A stretch of 64,000 nucleotides of DNA from Phymorhynchus buccinoides (taxonomy: Eukaryota > Mollusca > Gastropoda > Neogastropoda > Raphitomidae), in contig CM065698.1 of assembly GCA_017654935.2 (NCBI GenBank), positions 45,307,122 through 45,371,121 of the forward strand, given 5' to 3'. A program made the translations under genes and the position numbers. This document shows positions 55,020 to 64,000 of this stretch, piece by piece (position 1 is the stretch's first letter; each line of letters opens with the position of its first letter). A model generated the notes under the pieces. The model was not told where the DNA came from, did no database searches, and saw only the letters and a list, made by a program, of their open reading frames with translations.

Positions 55020-56350
55020 TCAAGAAGGGAAACAAAACAAAATAAGACTTAATTGTAAACTTTTAAATAAATGATTTTAATGACGGGAATAGGGTCCCTC
55101 CGGACAGCGGGCCGCGTACCTACCCACAGTCCATCCCCAAACCCCAAATTTTTTTTTTTTAGTTTTCCCTTTTTAACTTGCGGCATGTACTATACATGAC
55201 CGGTAGGACTCTTTTGAATCCGAGTAAATTTTACTCCCCCTCCCCTAGTAGATGGGTGCGCGGCCCGACCTCCGGGGGGGTGCCTTCGTAGTCGCGAACG
55301 TTAAATTACGGTCAGGGTTATCCCAATAGGTCCCCCCGCACTTAATGCTGGACCTATATAACGACGCCCTACCACTGTTTTGGCCGGAGAGGAGGGGTCC
55401 CTCTACCTCCCTCCCTCCGACCTAAACAAGTAGGAATCGTTAACTATCCCCGTCATGAAGTACTAGTTTTAAAATTTGGTTTTAAAAATATCTTAAATAT
55501 AGATGGTTTTTAACAAACTATAAAAATAACAAAATTTCTTTAAAATCTTAACAATTGGAGACTTGGGGTCCACAGAGTAACTTTTTCTGCCCGGGCTCGG
55601 CCAAATTTGTTAGCGCCTTTCTTTTTGAGTCTGCGGTAGAAATAAGTCTGTAAATATTTTTTCTTGGGACCCCAGTTTCTCTATTTTTCACACAACTTTT
55701 TCTCACTATGTGAGAAATTGATTGAAATATTCCTTTTAAACACTGTATAAATAGTTTTCCACTTGTAGTGGTAACTTTTTAACAACGAGAGTTTTCATTA
55801 AAATAAAGTCTAATAGGACAAAAATATGTAAATATCGTTGTTTGACCTTCATTGAAATTTTTAACATTTTCATTAAATACTTGTTCTTTTAAAATCAAAG
55901 TGGTCCTGAAGTTTTAATTATTAGGCTCTCGCCAGGAGGGGTACAGCTCTAAAACATAATTTTAATCATTCATTTTTATCTAAAAAGTCAAGTTTTAACT
56001 AGACAGTAGTCTCGTACGGGCCATGGCTCATAAAATGTAAAATCTTGACCTTTATTCAAGAGAAAAACAATTATAAATAGTAAAATAAATATCTAAAGTA
56101 AAATAAAACATATTTTTTCTCTTCCCCTTCCCCCCTTTTCCAAACAACTAAAAATAGATCGTAATGTCCCATATGGCTTCGGCCAAGAGGACGATAAACA
56201 TAATTAATTGATCGGTCGGTCAGGGACCTCCGTCGCGCACCCTAATATATCCTCATATAAAGTATTATTAAACAATTTTACTAGTAACTCTTAACCTATT
56301 GATCGTTATTTCTTGAACAGGCCATTGGCCCATTGATATAAATAACTTTA
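55020..56350 (+). mobile_element. Element D 3' UTR
   Basis: It carries the GC-rich module (GGGAATAGGGTCCCTCCGG 55084-55102, GGACTCTTTTGAATCC, GGCCGGAGAGGAGGGGTCCC 55383-55402, AGGAATCGTTAACTATCCCC). Then comes an AT-rich stretch with CCTGAAGTTTTAATTATTAG (~55903), and the terminal word AATGTCCCATATGGCTTC (56163) followed by AGAGGACGATAAA. The order of modules matches C, and in part A and B. Confidence 0.65.
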
Positions 56351-57690
56351 ACCTTTTTAACATATAAACATCTTATCATTTCATAGCGGCTGATTGAGGA
56401 TCTCGTTCACGAGGCCTCCCCTTCTTTTCGGCAGTGAATGCCCTTACACCTGCCTTCACTTTTAATTAAATAACACAGCTGGTTTTGCACGGGCCCGCAA
56501 GCACGGAGTCCTCCGGCACAGCTACAGTATTTTAAACTTTTAAATTATGATATCCAAATCTTAATATTATTTTAATTACTATTTTACCTATTAATATAAT
56601 AAGTTGTCTTCCCCCATCATAAACTAAGGGTTATTCACTAAACCCATTTTAATATTCATTTTAACAATAGATAAAATACTTAAATAGTAGAACATGGTGC
56701 CCTATTAGTGGAAAAATAAAAATATAAAACATGTGTCTGTGTTGTACATAGTTAACTTAGTTGGGATCTTTTAAAGTAAATACACCCGAGTGGTGGTCCC
56801 CCTCTCGGGGAGGTGTGCCCGTCGTCGGTAGTTGACGCGAGGATGTCTCGCGTACCCTCCGGCGGCGGGGGTGGCTCCCCTCGATGGTTGAGGACCCCCG
56901 GGTTTTTGTCCCCTCCCCTACCCCTACCCCAAGACCCGTGAGATAACCTCCCCCTTGATGGGGCGGGCCCGTCGTGGGTTGTTGACGCGAGGATGGCTCG
57001 CGTATACCTCCCTCGGCCGGCCCGCCCCAACTCGGTGTGTTGAGGCCCTCCGGGATCCCTTCTTTCCCTCCCCCTCTCCCTATCTAATGATCCCATCTAA
57101 GAATTTAAAATATAATCTCCCTTTATATATTTCTTAAACTTTGCCCCCACTTCACAAAGTGATAGCCAGGATGGGAGTTTTCTCCCCTGGCGTTTTAAAA
57201 AAAGATTTCTATGTACAAATTTTTACCCTTGTAAATATATAAACTTATAAATAGATGTAAATATAAAGAAAATATCTGTAAATACATATCTTTTAAAAAT
57301 AAATAAGGCCTCATTTGGTTTTTACTAATAAATATAAAGATCAAATTTTTAACATTGTAGCCTTGAAATTTTAATACAACAGGGAGGGTTGTACTCGGGC
57401 CAGATAACAAACGAATTTTAAAACAATATTTTATACATTTATAGTTATTTAACAAACATCTAAAGTCTATCAACTAATTTTATAATTTTTAACAGGTTAT
57501 TCCTCACAATACATTAAAACTTGCGCTTTTAGAATCCCTCCCCCATACATTTCAATGTTTTGTCTTTGTCTCTGTATACGTCCTCTTACGTTCATGTATT
57601 GTCTTTTGTTTATTTACAACTAACAAATGTCCCATATGTGCCTTCCCAGGTCGAGAGGACGTAAAATTCCAGAGTACTACTACTACCTTT
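56351..57690 (+). mobile_element. Element E: 3'-end remnant of a fifth related copy
   Basis: No coding part remains. Two imperfect ~150-bp GC-rich repeats (56785-56935 and 56945-57075) share GTTGACGCGAGGATG-CTCGCGTA and a GAGG-CC-CCGGG end. An AT-rich part follows with CCTTGAAATTTTAATACAAC (57360) and the terminal word AATGTCCCATATGTGCCTTC (57627) plus GAGAGGACGTAAA. The same order of landmarks as C and D points to a strongly 5'-truncated relative in the same orientation. Confidence 0.5.
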
Positions 57691-58014
57691 CACTCACACC
57701 TTCACATATAATTATGGGATCTTGATGGAAGGTCAAATCGCGGCATTGCTCACAATCGCGTTTTGGCTGAGTCCCAAAACAGCACGTTTGTATATTTCTT
57801 TTAGCATAATCTTTAAACATTTGTGGTGGATTAGGTGACTTTCATTATAGTTATCTGATTATTAAAGACAAATTTCCATTAACAAGCAGATAGTGTGACG
57901 AAGTTTGGGGATAATGTGTGTCCCAGCAATCGTATCGCTACGTAGGCCTATGTGAGCGAGATGACGGCTGAGACAGCAATTGGTAGGCCCTACCTAACAC
58001 GTCCCAAATTGGAC
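57691..58014. other. No gene seen
   Basis: Unique-looking sequence right of the retrotransposon array. Confidence 0.4.
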
Positions 58015-58195
58015 CAGTCACGGCTTAGATACTAGCAGTGTGGAGGTAACATGTCATTTACCCATAACGTCCATTTCCAAACAAGTCATCACAGCTTAGA
58101 TACTAGCAGTGTGGAGGGAACATGTCATGTACCCATAACGTCCATTTCCAAACGAGTCATCACAGATTATACTATCTGTGTGGAGGGAACAAGAA
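58015..58195 (+). repeat. ~70-bp tandem repeat, 2.5 copies
   Basis: Units contain TTAGATACTAGCAGTGTGGA, GGAACATGTCATGTACCCAT and AACGTCCATTTCCAAAC. The third unit is partial and diverged. Confidence 0.8.
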
Positions 58196-59947
58196 ATTTC
58201 CTTAAAAAGTCATTAGATAAAATCACTTTGCAGGCATTTTCACTGCTCTCAACCGCAACGAACCTTCCATATTCCATCTTTTAGGAACAGGGGAAAAGTG
58301 CAAGTTGGACAAAAACAGTGTTCTATCGCCTGGCATAAATTACAAATTGATCAGATCAGTTGCGCTGTTCAAAGGTCACCGGAATTGTTTTCCTGTTAAC
58401 TTAGCTTTCCAGTTAAAGACAAGCTGAAAGAAGGTTTGCGCTGTTGACATGGGAACAACCCTGGGATTTTAAAAAAACCCCACATACATATTATTTAATA
58501 AACTGGCTTTGTAGAATAACAAAAGCGAAAAGAAAACAAACAAAATAAAAGCCAAACAAAAAGAAGCAGAACAGATCTCAAAACACATCCTTCAGGGATA
58601 CCACATACAGCAAGGGAAGACTCTTTGGCCTACTGAAATCCTTTAACAGACACATAGTCTATTGTCACCCCAACAGTTATATTTGCAGTTTTTTATGGAT
58701 TCCACAATACTGCTGCAGACGATACAACATGGTAATGGTGATAATTACGTTGTTCGAATGCAACTCAGATCACAGAGAGCCGGGGACTTCCCGAATCGCA
58801 ATTTCCCATTTTTCATATCGCCATTTCCCAAATCACCATCTCATGTGACACATTATGAACTAATTATATTTTGTGGAAATGAAAGCTTAGTTTGGCATAA
58901 CAAGTGGTCCCTAACCTAAGTTGACGTCTATATTTTAAACTTGTTTATGATCTCTGTGTGTGTGTGTGTGTGTGTGTGTTTGAGTGCACATGCGTATACC
59001 AGAATCCGTGTGACGTTTTACTGACAGCGAGAAATGGATTGAAGTGAAGGAGTGAAGTAAAGATGGCGAAATGGCACTTACAGGAAGGCAAATGGCACTG
59101 CTTGACAGCACTCTTATCTAATCACCAGAAAGGGACGTTCCCGGCCATGTGGCGAGAGGGGAAACAGCAATAGGAATTGTTCGGAAATAATTAAGGGGAG
59201 TAATTTCATGGTGTGTGGGAGTGATCTCGCCTAAGTCAATCGGTCAAACAGGGGAAGTTACTCTTCCTTCAAGTAAATTCCCAGCCCTCGCTTCGTGTGT
59301 TTGAGGAGACACACAGCATGTAGAACGCAGTGCGTCATTCTAAATTTGATGTAATTTATATTTTTACGTCACAGTTTGCAAGTTCTATCACTTTGTAGCA
59401 ACTGGCCACCCCTTATTTTTCTTTAAAAAAAATGTTTGTAAGTCGCTGACTGGCATCCTACGGTATGAAGCTTCGACGCCATTGTTGCATTGTTGCTATG
59501 GTATTTGACCGAGTAATGACCGAGTAATGGAGGTAAGCAACTCTTATTTTCACGAAGTGCTCTCCCCTAGGTGGGGTTTTCCCCGAAAATCGTCTATTCT
59601 GTACCTACCCGGAGAGTGAAGGCAGATGTCAGATGCAGGAATCACGGGCAGGATATACAACTGCCTGTGTCACCGATTCGATATTTTGCGACCTTTAGTG
59701 GTAAAGAAAATGACTACAAGAATTTGCCTTTTTTCACCGCAAATGGCATAGTAATTAGTGTAGTGCATAAAGTAAACACAGATGAGAGACATTTTCTGAA
59801 GGGCAGTCAGAGAGAATGAAATGGCACACTCAAGCAGCGTCAAGCACCTAGGTATCACGGTGAGCCATTTTGAGTGGGACTCAAATGGGAGTGGGACTCA
59901 AATAAGCAAAATACCCTAAGCATAATCAATCCTTACAAAGTTTATAA
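58196..59947. other. No recognised gene; short TG tract
   Basis: Contains (TG)n at 58956-58980. Several frames of 60-85 codons lack motifs. Possibly upstream flank or introns of the gene to the right. Confidence 0.4.
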
Positions 59948-60134
59948 ATGCTTGTCTATTTGGTTGTGAATTTTCTGCTTTTGTTTCGACTGCCTTCTGC
60001 AACGATACAAAGAACCGGGAGCATAAAGAAAAGCGTTGCAGTGTCTTGTGGCAGGATTGTTCATAAACTTCTTAGCACTTTTCGCCAGTTTGTGTACCTT
60101 GACCCTGATTTTTTATCTCATGTGAATCAAACCT
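59948..60134 (+). CDS. Candidate first coding exon with signal peptide
   Basis: ATG 59948 opens MLVYLVVNFLLLFRLPSATI, a good hydrophobic signal peptide, followed by VSCGRIVHKLLSTFRQFVYL, which could begin a CUB-like domain (Cys-Gly start). A donor cannot be fixed. CAT|GTGAAT at ~60119 is possible, but its phase does not match the exon at 62244, so another exon would be needed between. It is on the same strand and 2.2 kb upstream of firm exons. Could also be chance. Confidence 0.3.
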
Positions 60135-60329
60135 AGAATTCCTCTGAAGTCGGAGTGTGGTTGCCCATGTGGTGGGGTAATCAAAAACTGTCACACACGT
60201 AGGCCTGATGTTCTCATCCCTAGCTGGTGCATTTGTGCCATAGTGTTCAAGTGCTTCGGCTGTCGGGATGACCCCTGGAGTCTTTAAGGCAGGGTATGAC
60301 AACAACAAAACCTAGAATAAGCAAAATGT

Positions 60330-60343
60330 CCTTCTCGCTCTCG

Positions 60344-60414
<71 letters not shown>

Positions 60415-60441
60415 GCACGCACACGCACGCACACACGCACG

Positions 60442-60480
<39 letters not shown>
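60330..60480. repeat. (CT)n and (CA)n microsatellite
   Basis: CT repeat to ~60380, then CA with GCAC variants. Confidence 0.95.
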
Positions 60481-62243
60481 CACATTCACTAATAACCATG
60501 TAGCTTATATGCCATCACCGCAGATTCATTGAAACATGAACACCTGTCTACCCAAGGCGCTTTGGATAATGTTATGCCGTCCGTGTACTGTTACCTGAGA
60601 TCTCCTACTTTACCATGGCAACGCAAGTGACCACAATGCTGCAGCTAATTTGGACATTCTACAAGAAACCAGAGTTGGGCCTGTATTCACATTGAGATAG
60701 TACGAGACTTATAAGTCCTTCTGAAGTGGTAGGATTCAATAGGACTTTATAAGGATTTCTAGCCCCTCGTTACGTTTTCCTACTATTTTATAGGTCTATG
60801 TGAAGTACAAGTTAAAGTGGACGCAATTCCAAAAGGTTAAAAACGTTTGAGCGTTTGTCGGTGGATCTATTTTTGACATAACTTTTATCAGTCGACAAGG
60901 TCTAATGCCATAAACGTTTGCGATAAAAGGATGACCAAGTGTATGGAAGGATATATCGAAAGGTAGACTAGCCAAAAGGAGCGTACATGCACACCCTCAG
61001 CTCCCGACATCTAAGCATTTTATTGAGACCGTCTTGTGTTAGCCTTTATTTCTCTTAAAAGAAAGACTTTCATCTTGTTCATTGAATTAATTCAATGATC
61101 AGAGCTAGACCCCTTAAGCACCTTTCTTTCTTTCTTTTTATTTCCCGTTTTCTGGGTGTGAGGGTCAGAATAGTTTGTGTAAGCTTTATACCTTATTACT
61201 CTGCTGATCGAAAATAGGGGGTGGATTGGGTAGTATCACCGTAAGCACGCTGATCTTCCGAAGATTGGGTGGGCGTTTAAAAGAACATGAGTGCATGCAC
61301 AGATGGTAAAAAGAACACGTTGTTGCCACAGACGCATGTGCATATTTTTGGAATAAATGTATCAAAATATTAATGCATACAAGTCTACACTTGCAATAGT
61401 TGCAAGCTTACAGTGATAATCATTGTTCTATATAGTCACGGAGTACAGAGTACACTTCAAGTATCGTCAATAAATCTTGCCAACAGGAAAGCAGGACACA
61501 GTCTTCATTGTGTTTATATTGCAGCAATCACCCATAGAATGCAATCATCTTGTCGTACAGCGACAACTATTTATGCTAGAACTGCCAGAAAAAAACTACA
61601 GAAAAGCAGGTCGAACTCTGTTTTTTAAACCTCCTTTCATTATACTGGACAAAAGGCCATGCAGTTGTTCCTTGATAATCTGTGGTCGTTAGGCAAGAGT
61701 TCAGTACCTCAGCCCACACAGAAAGGTGCCACAATAAATAAACGTTTAGATCTAGCTCTTGATAGCAACAAAAAGAAAGAAAGGCGTGGGGGGATTAGCT
61801 TAACTTTAATGTAGTATTATTAAATGAGTTATTATTGTGTAACTTTATAAGTACACTTTAGGTGTGCAACCATAGTCCATACAACCTGACCTTGGCTGCC
61901 TGCGGTCACGTTCACTCGTGCACAAAGTCTGTCTCACTGATTCTACATGTCTAGCACTACTTCTGTTCCCGCCTGCATCCTTTCCTGTCAGTCTGTTGCT
62001 AGCTACTACTTATGCTCTCTGCCGTTAGGCCTAGAACGTGTGCTCTGCATTGCTGCTATTGTCTCATCTAGTCTTTGGATTGTGCTTTTTAATGTAGTGT
62101 CAATAAACGTGCTTAATACTTATCTTTGTAGTCAGTTGTGTTTCCTCTTGGATTTAATGTAGGCCTACATGTGTGAATCCACATCATCAACGATAACAGT
62201 CAACTTATTATATTTAATGTATTTGTTATTCATCCTATTGTAG
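60481..62243. other. Probable intron or intergenic sequence
   Basis: AT-rich, with no recognised exon or repeat. An AATAAA signal occurs near 62102 without an attached gene. Confidence 0.4.
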
Positions 62244-62675
62244 AAATCACTCTCAACACAACACTTCCAACTTACAACCTAGCTGCGTGTGGACAACGCT
62301 TGGCCTTCCAGAACATCGAGGGGACATATGGCCACCTGTTTTATCAAAGCACAAATGGAAATACGGTGAGAACATGTCGGTTCACCCTGCAAGTTCCATT
62401 CAACAAAATCGTGCAGATAAATATAAACGTGTGCCAGTCACTCAGCTTAAGACTTACTGAAGTTCTCAATGTGACATTTAAAAGACTAATGGCCTGCCAT
62501 AATCGCACATCTCTTCCTCAGGTTCACAGTCTAACAGACACAGTTACCTTGTCCTTTCAATTTTTTGAAAACATGAAGAAAACTGGGCGTAGTTCAATAC
62601 TGTCCTTGTATTTCTCTGCTGTCAATGAATCTGCGAGACCTAGTCTGGAACTCATTCCTTTGTCTCCCTTAAGTG
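62244..62675 (+). CDS. CUB-domain exon of a secreted/membrane protein
   Basis: The acceptor CCTATTGTAG precedes 62244 and the donor AAGTG|GTGAGG follows 62675. The 432-bp exon reads TLPTYNLAACGQRLAFQNIE then GTYGHLFYQ. Four cysteines (ACGQR, RTCRFTL, NVCQSL, MACHN) are spaced as in a CUB domain, and there are alternating beta-strand segments. Both ends are in phase 1, as is usual for shuffled extracellular modules. N-glycosylation motifs NTT, NVT, NRT and NES are present. No transposon features. The host protein is not identified. Confidence 0.7.
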
Positions 62676-63373
62676 GTGAGGATTGTTTTCATTTTTCCTG
62701 GTGTTTGGTATTCCTGTAGTTTTGCATTATAAATCAACAACAAAAGCATCTGTAGTTATACCTTTCTTGACAAATTGGGTGGAGATAGTTAAGCATAGGT
62801 TCGCTAACTTTTGCAATTAAATGGCAATAGACAATAGTGGCACTGTTAAATAGGAATTTGAATGAGCATCACAGAATTGTTGCACGTTCTGCTGGAAATT
62901 ACATAAGTTTGGGAAATGCAGTGTCACTGAAACCAGGCATGGTTGAATCCACAGCCTATCAGCTGTTGACGAGAGATTAGACAGGTTTGTAACTGTGAAC
63001 AATATTGTATTATTATGTAACATCACAGCTGCCTGGAAGAATGCAAGTAAACTTTTGTCTGAATGAAGCCTGTTTGGTTTTGCACACGAAGTATGCACAA
63101 TATGATTTTCTTTCATGTTACACGTTTGCTTATTCACTCGTAAGACGTTAAGCAATTTTGTGCAAAATGATAATGAAACACTGACCACCTTTGAAAACAA
63201 CCAGGTTTATAATTATTAAAGGGTTGCTTTTAAGATTGATGAAAAGACAGCTGTCAGCTGTCTAAACGTACTTACAAGAGTTTGAATGTTGTGAATATGA
63301 CGCAATGACATATAAGTATACCTGTTCTTGCTTGAATTTTTAAATACAGTTTGTTGGTTTTTCTACTGCACAG

Positions 63374-63915
63374 GCTACATACAGTCACCCTCGTGGGATG
63401 GATCGACTCCCTATCCGCCATTCATGATGAGCTGTGTCACTCTAACTCCTCCTGATGACCATATCATATATTTTAATTTCCTGGCTTATGAAGTCAGTGC
63501 TAAGGACAAGCTGATAAGTGTTCCTGGGAATTATGGAACCCTACTAAAATACTTTAAGATATTCCATCCTGTTCTTAAACAAATGCATGTCCACAGATAT
63601 GCATCAAACTTGAAACTACAGGCGCACCTTTACCCCGACGACTTTTTCCCTCAACACGCAAAGCCACCGCTACCTCTGTCGTTTTGCTTCTATGCCAATA
63701 GTATGAATCTAGGTTGTGGGTTTAGACTTTGGTACTCCTTCTACAGCAGGAGCTCAAAACCAGAACGTCTGTCCAGTGGTGAAGTATGGAACTGTTCAAG
63801 ATCCGTTTGGCCTGACCTGTCTGAGCATTTTCCTTGTGACTTGATCTCCCAGTGTGCAGACTCCGAAGATGAGATTCCATGTCCCTACACGACTGAGAAA
63901 TGCGGACTCGATAAG
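63374..63915 (+). CDS. CUB plus LDLa-like exon, same gene
   Basis: The acceptor TTCTACTGCACAG precedes 63374. The split Gly codon from the previous exon gives G-GYIQSPSWDG, a typical CUB opening, with CVTLTPPDDHIIYFNFLAYE and CFYANSMNLGCGFRLWY as later strands. After it, WNCSRSVWPDLSEHFPCDLI then SQCADSEDEIPC has the C-x-C-x-D-x-E-D-E-x-C spacing of an LDLa-like module. The donor ATAAG|GTATGA ends the exon in phase 0. CUB-LDLa chains occur in secreted or receptor proteins that bind ligands through calcium and hydrophobic contacts. Further exons lie past the window. Confidence 0.7.
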
Positions 63916-64000
63916 GTATGACATGCAGAATGTCTGAATAAACGTGGAGTAAATTATAAGACCCAGCACCTGATTGAATAAATTCAGAAATGATATGGTA

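Noticed and set aside
28607..57690. Array as simple tandem duplication of one retrotransposon
   Set aside because: RT and 3' UTR sequences differ too much between copies and their internal lesions differ.
61947..62162. 71-codon hydrophobic frame as an upstream exon
   Set aside because: No splice sites in phase with the CUB exon and no domain; also ends in an AT-rich AATAAA region.

Overview
The window is eukaryotic, animal DNA, most likely from a mollusc and perhaps a marine gastropod. Evidence: intron-containing CUB/LDLa-type extracellular exons at the right edge, CR1/L2-, RTE- and I-like non-LTR retrotransposons, a BEL/Pao LTR element, pogo-like miniature elements, long CA/TG/CT microsatellites and many copies of a 'taggccta' type word. 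No bacterial operon, CRISPR array or rRNA gene is visible. The taxon is an inference from style, not from a match.

Layout. 1-1754 is the 5' part of a BEL/Pao element on the minus strand (short LTR, primer-binding site, gag-protease with one in-frame stop). 1760-5900 has decayed LINE pieces and microsatellites. 5900-20600 is gene-poor repeat DNA: several inverted-repeat miniature elements (6213-6388, 10087-10342, nested set 12194-14710, 18561-18686), a 53-bp minisatellite of about 18 copies (7380-8288), a tRNA-like SINE, a LINE 3' end (16845-17640) and a large 0.55 kb foldback (19797-20347). 21033-22334 is a 1.2-1.3 kb repeat that recurs at 37373-38592.

22940-27830 is a nested insertion. A minus-strand CR1/L2-like LINE is split by a ~4.24 kb element with inverted ends. 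That element carries a broken gene whose motifs resemble FEN1/XPG-type nucleases.

28.6-57.7 kb is the most striking part. Four related but clearly diverged I-like non-LTR retrotransposons (here called A, B, C, D) plus a fifth 3' fragment (E) lie head-to-tail on the plus strand with little unrelated DNA between them. Each codes for parts of: ORF1 with three CCHC knuckles, and ORF2 with APE-type endonuclease, reverse transcriptase, RNase H and a C-terminal Cys/His knuckle. A has a complete 1305-codon ORF2, D has an intact 688-residue ORF1, and C has an open 1105-codon RT/RNase H frame. B is broken and has the 1.2 kb repeat inserted in ORF1. Shared traits: no AUG ahead of the endonuclease in ORF2, Ser in place of the usual catalytic Glu in the endonuclease, and conserved 3' untranslated modules.

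57.7-64.0 kb is mostly non-coding, then two good exons (62244-62675, 63374-63915) of a secreted or membrane CUB-CUB-LDLa-like host protein that continues past the right edge.
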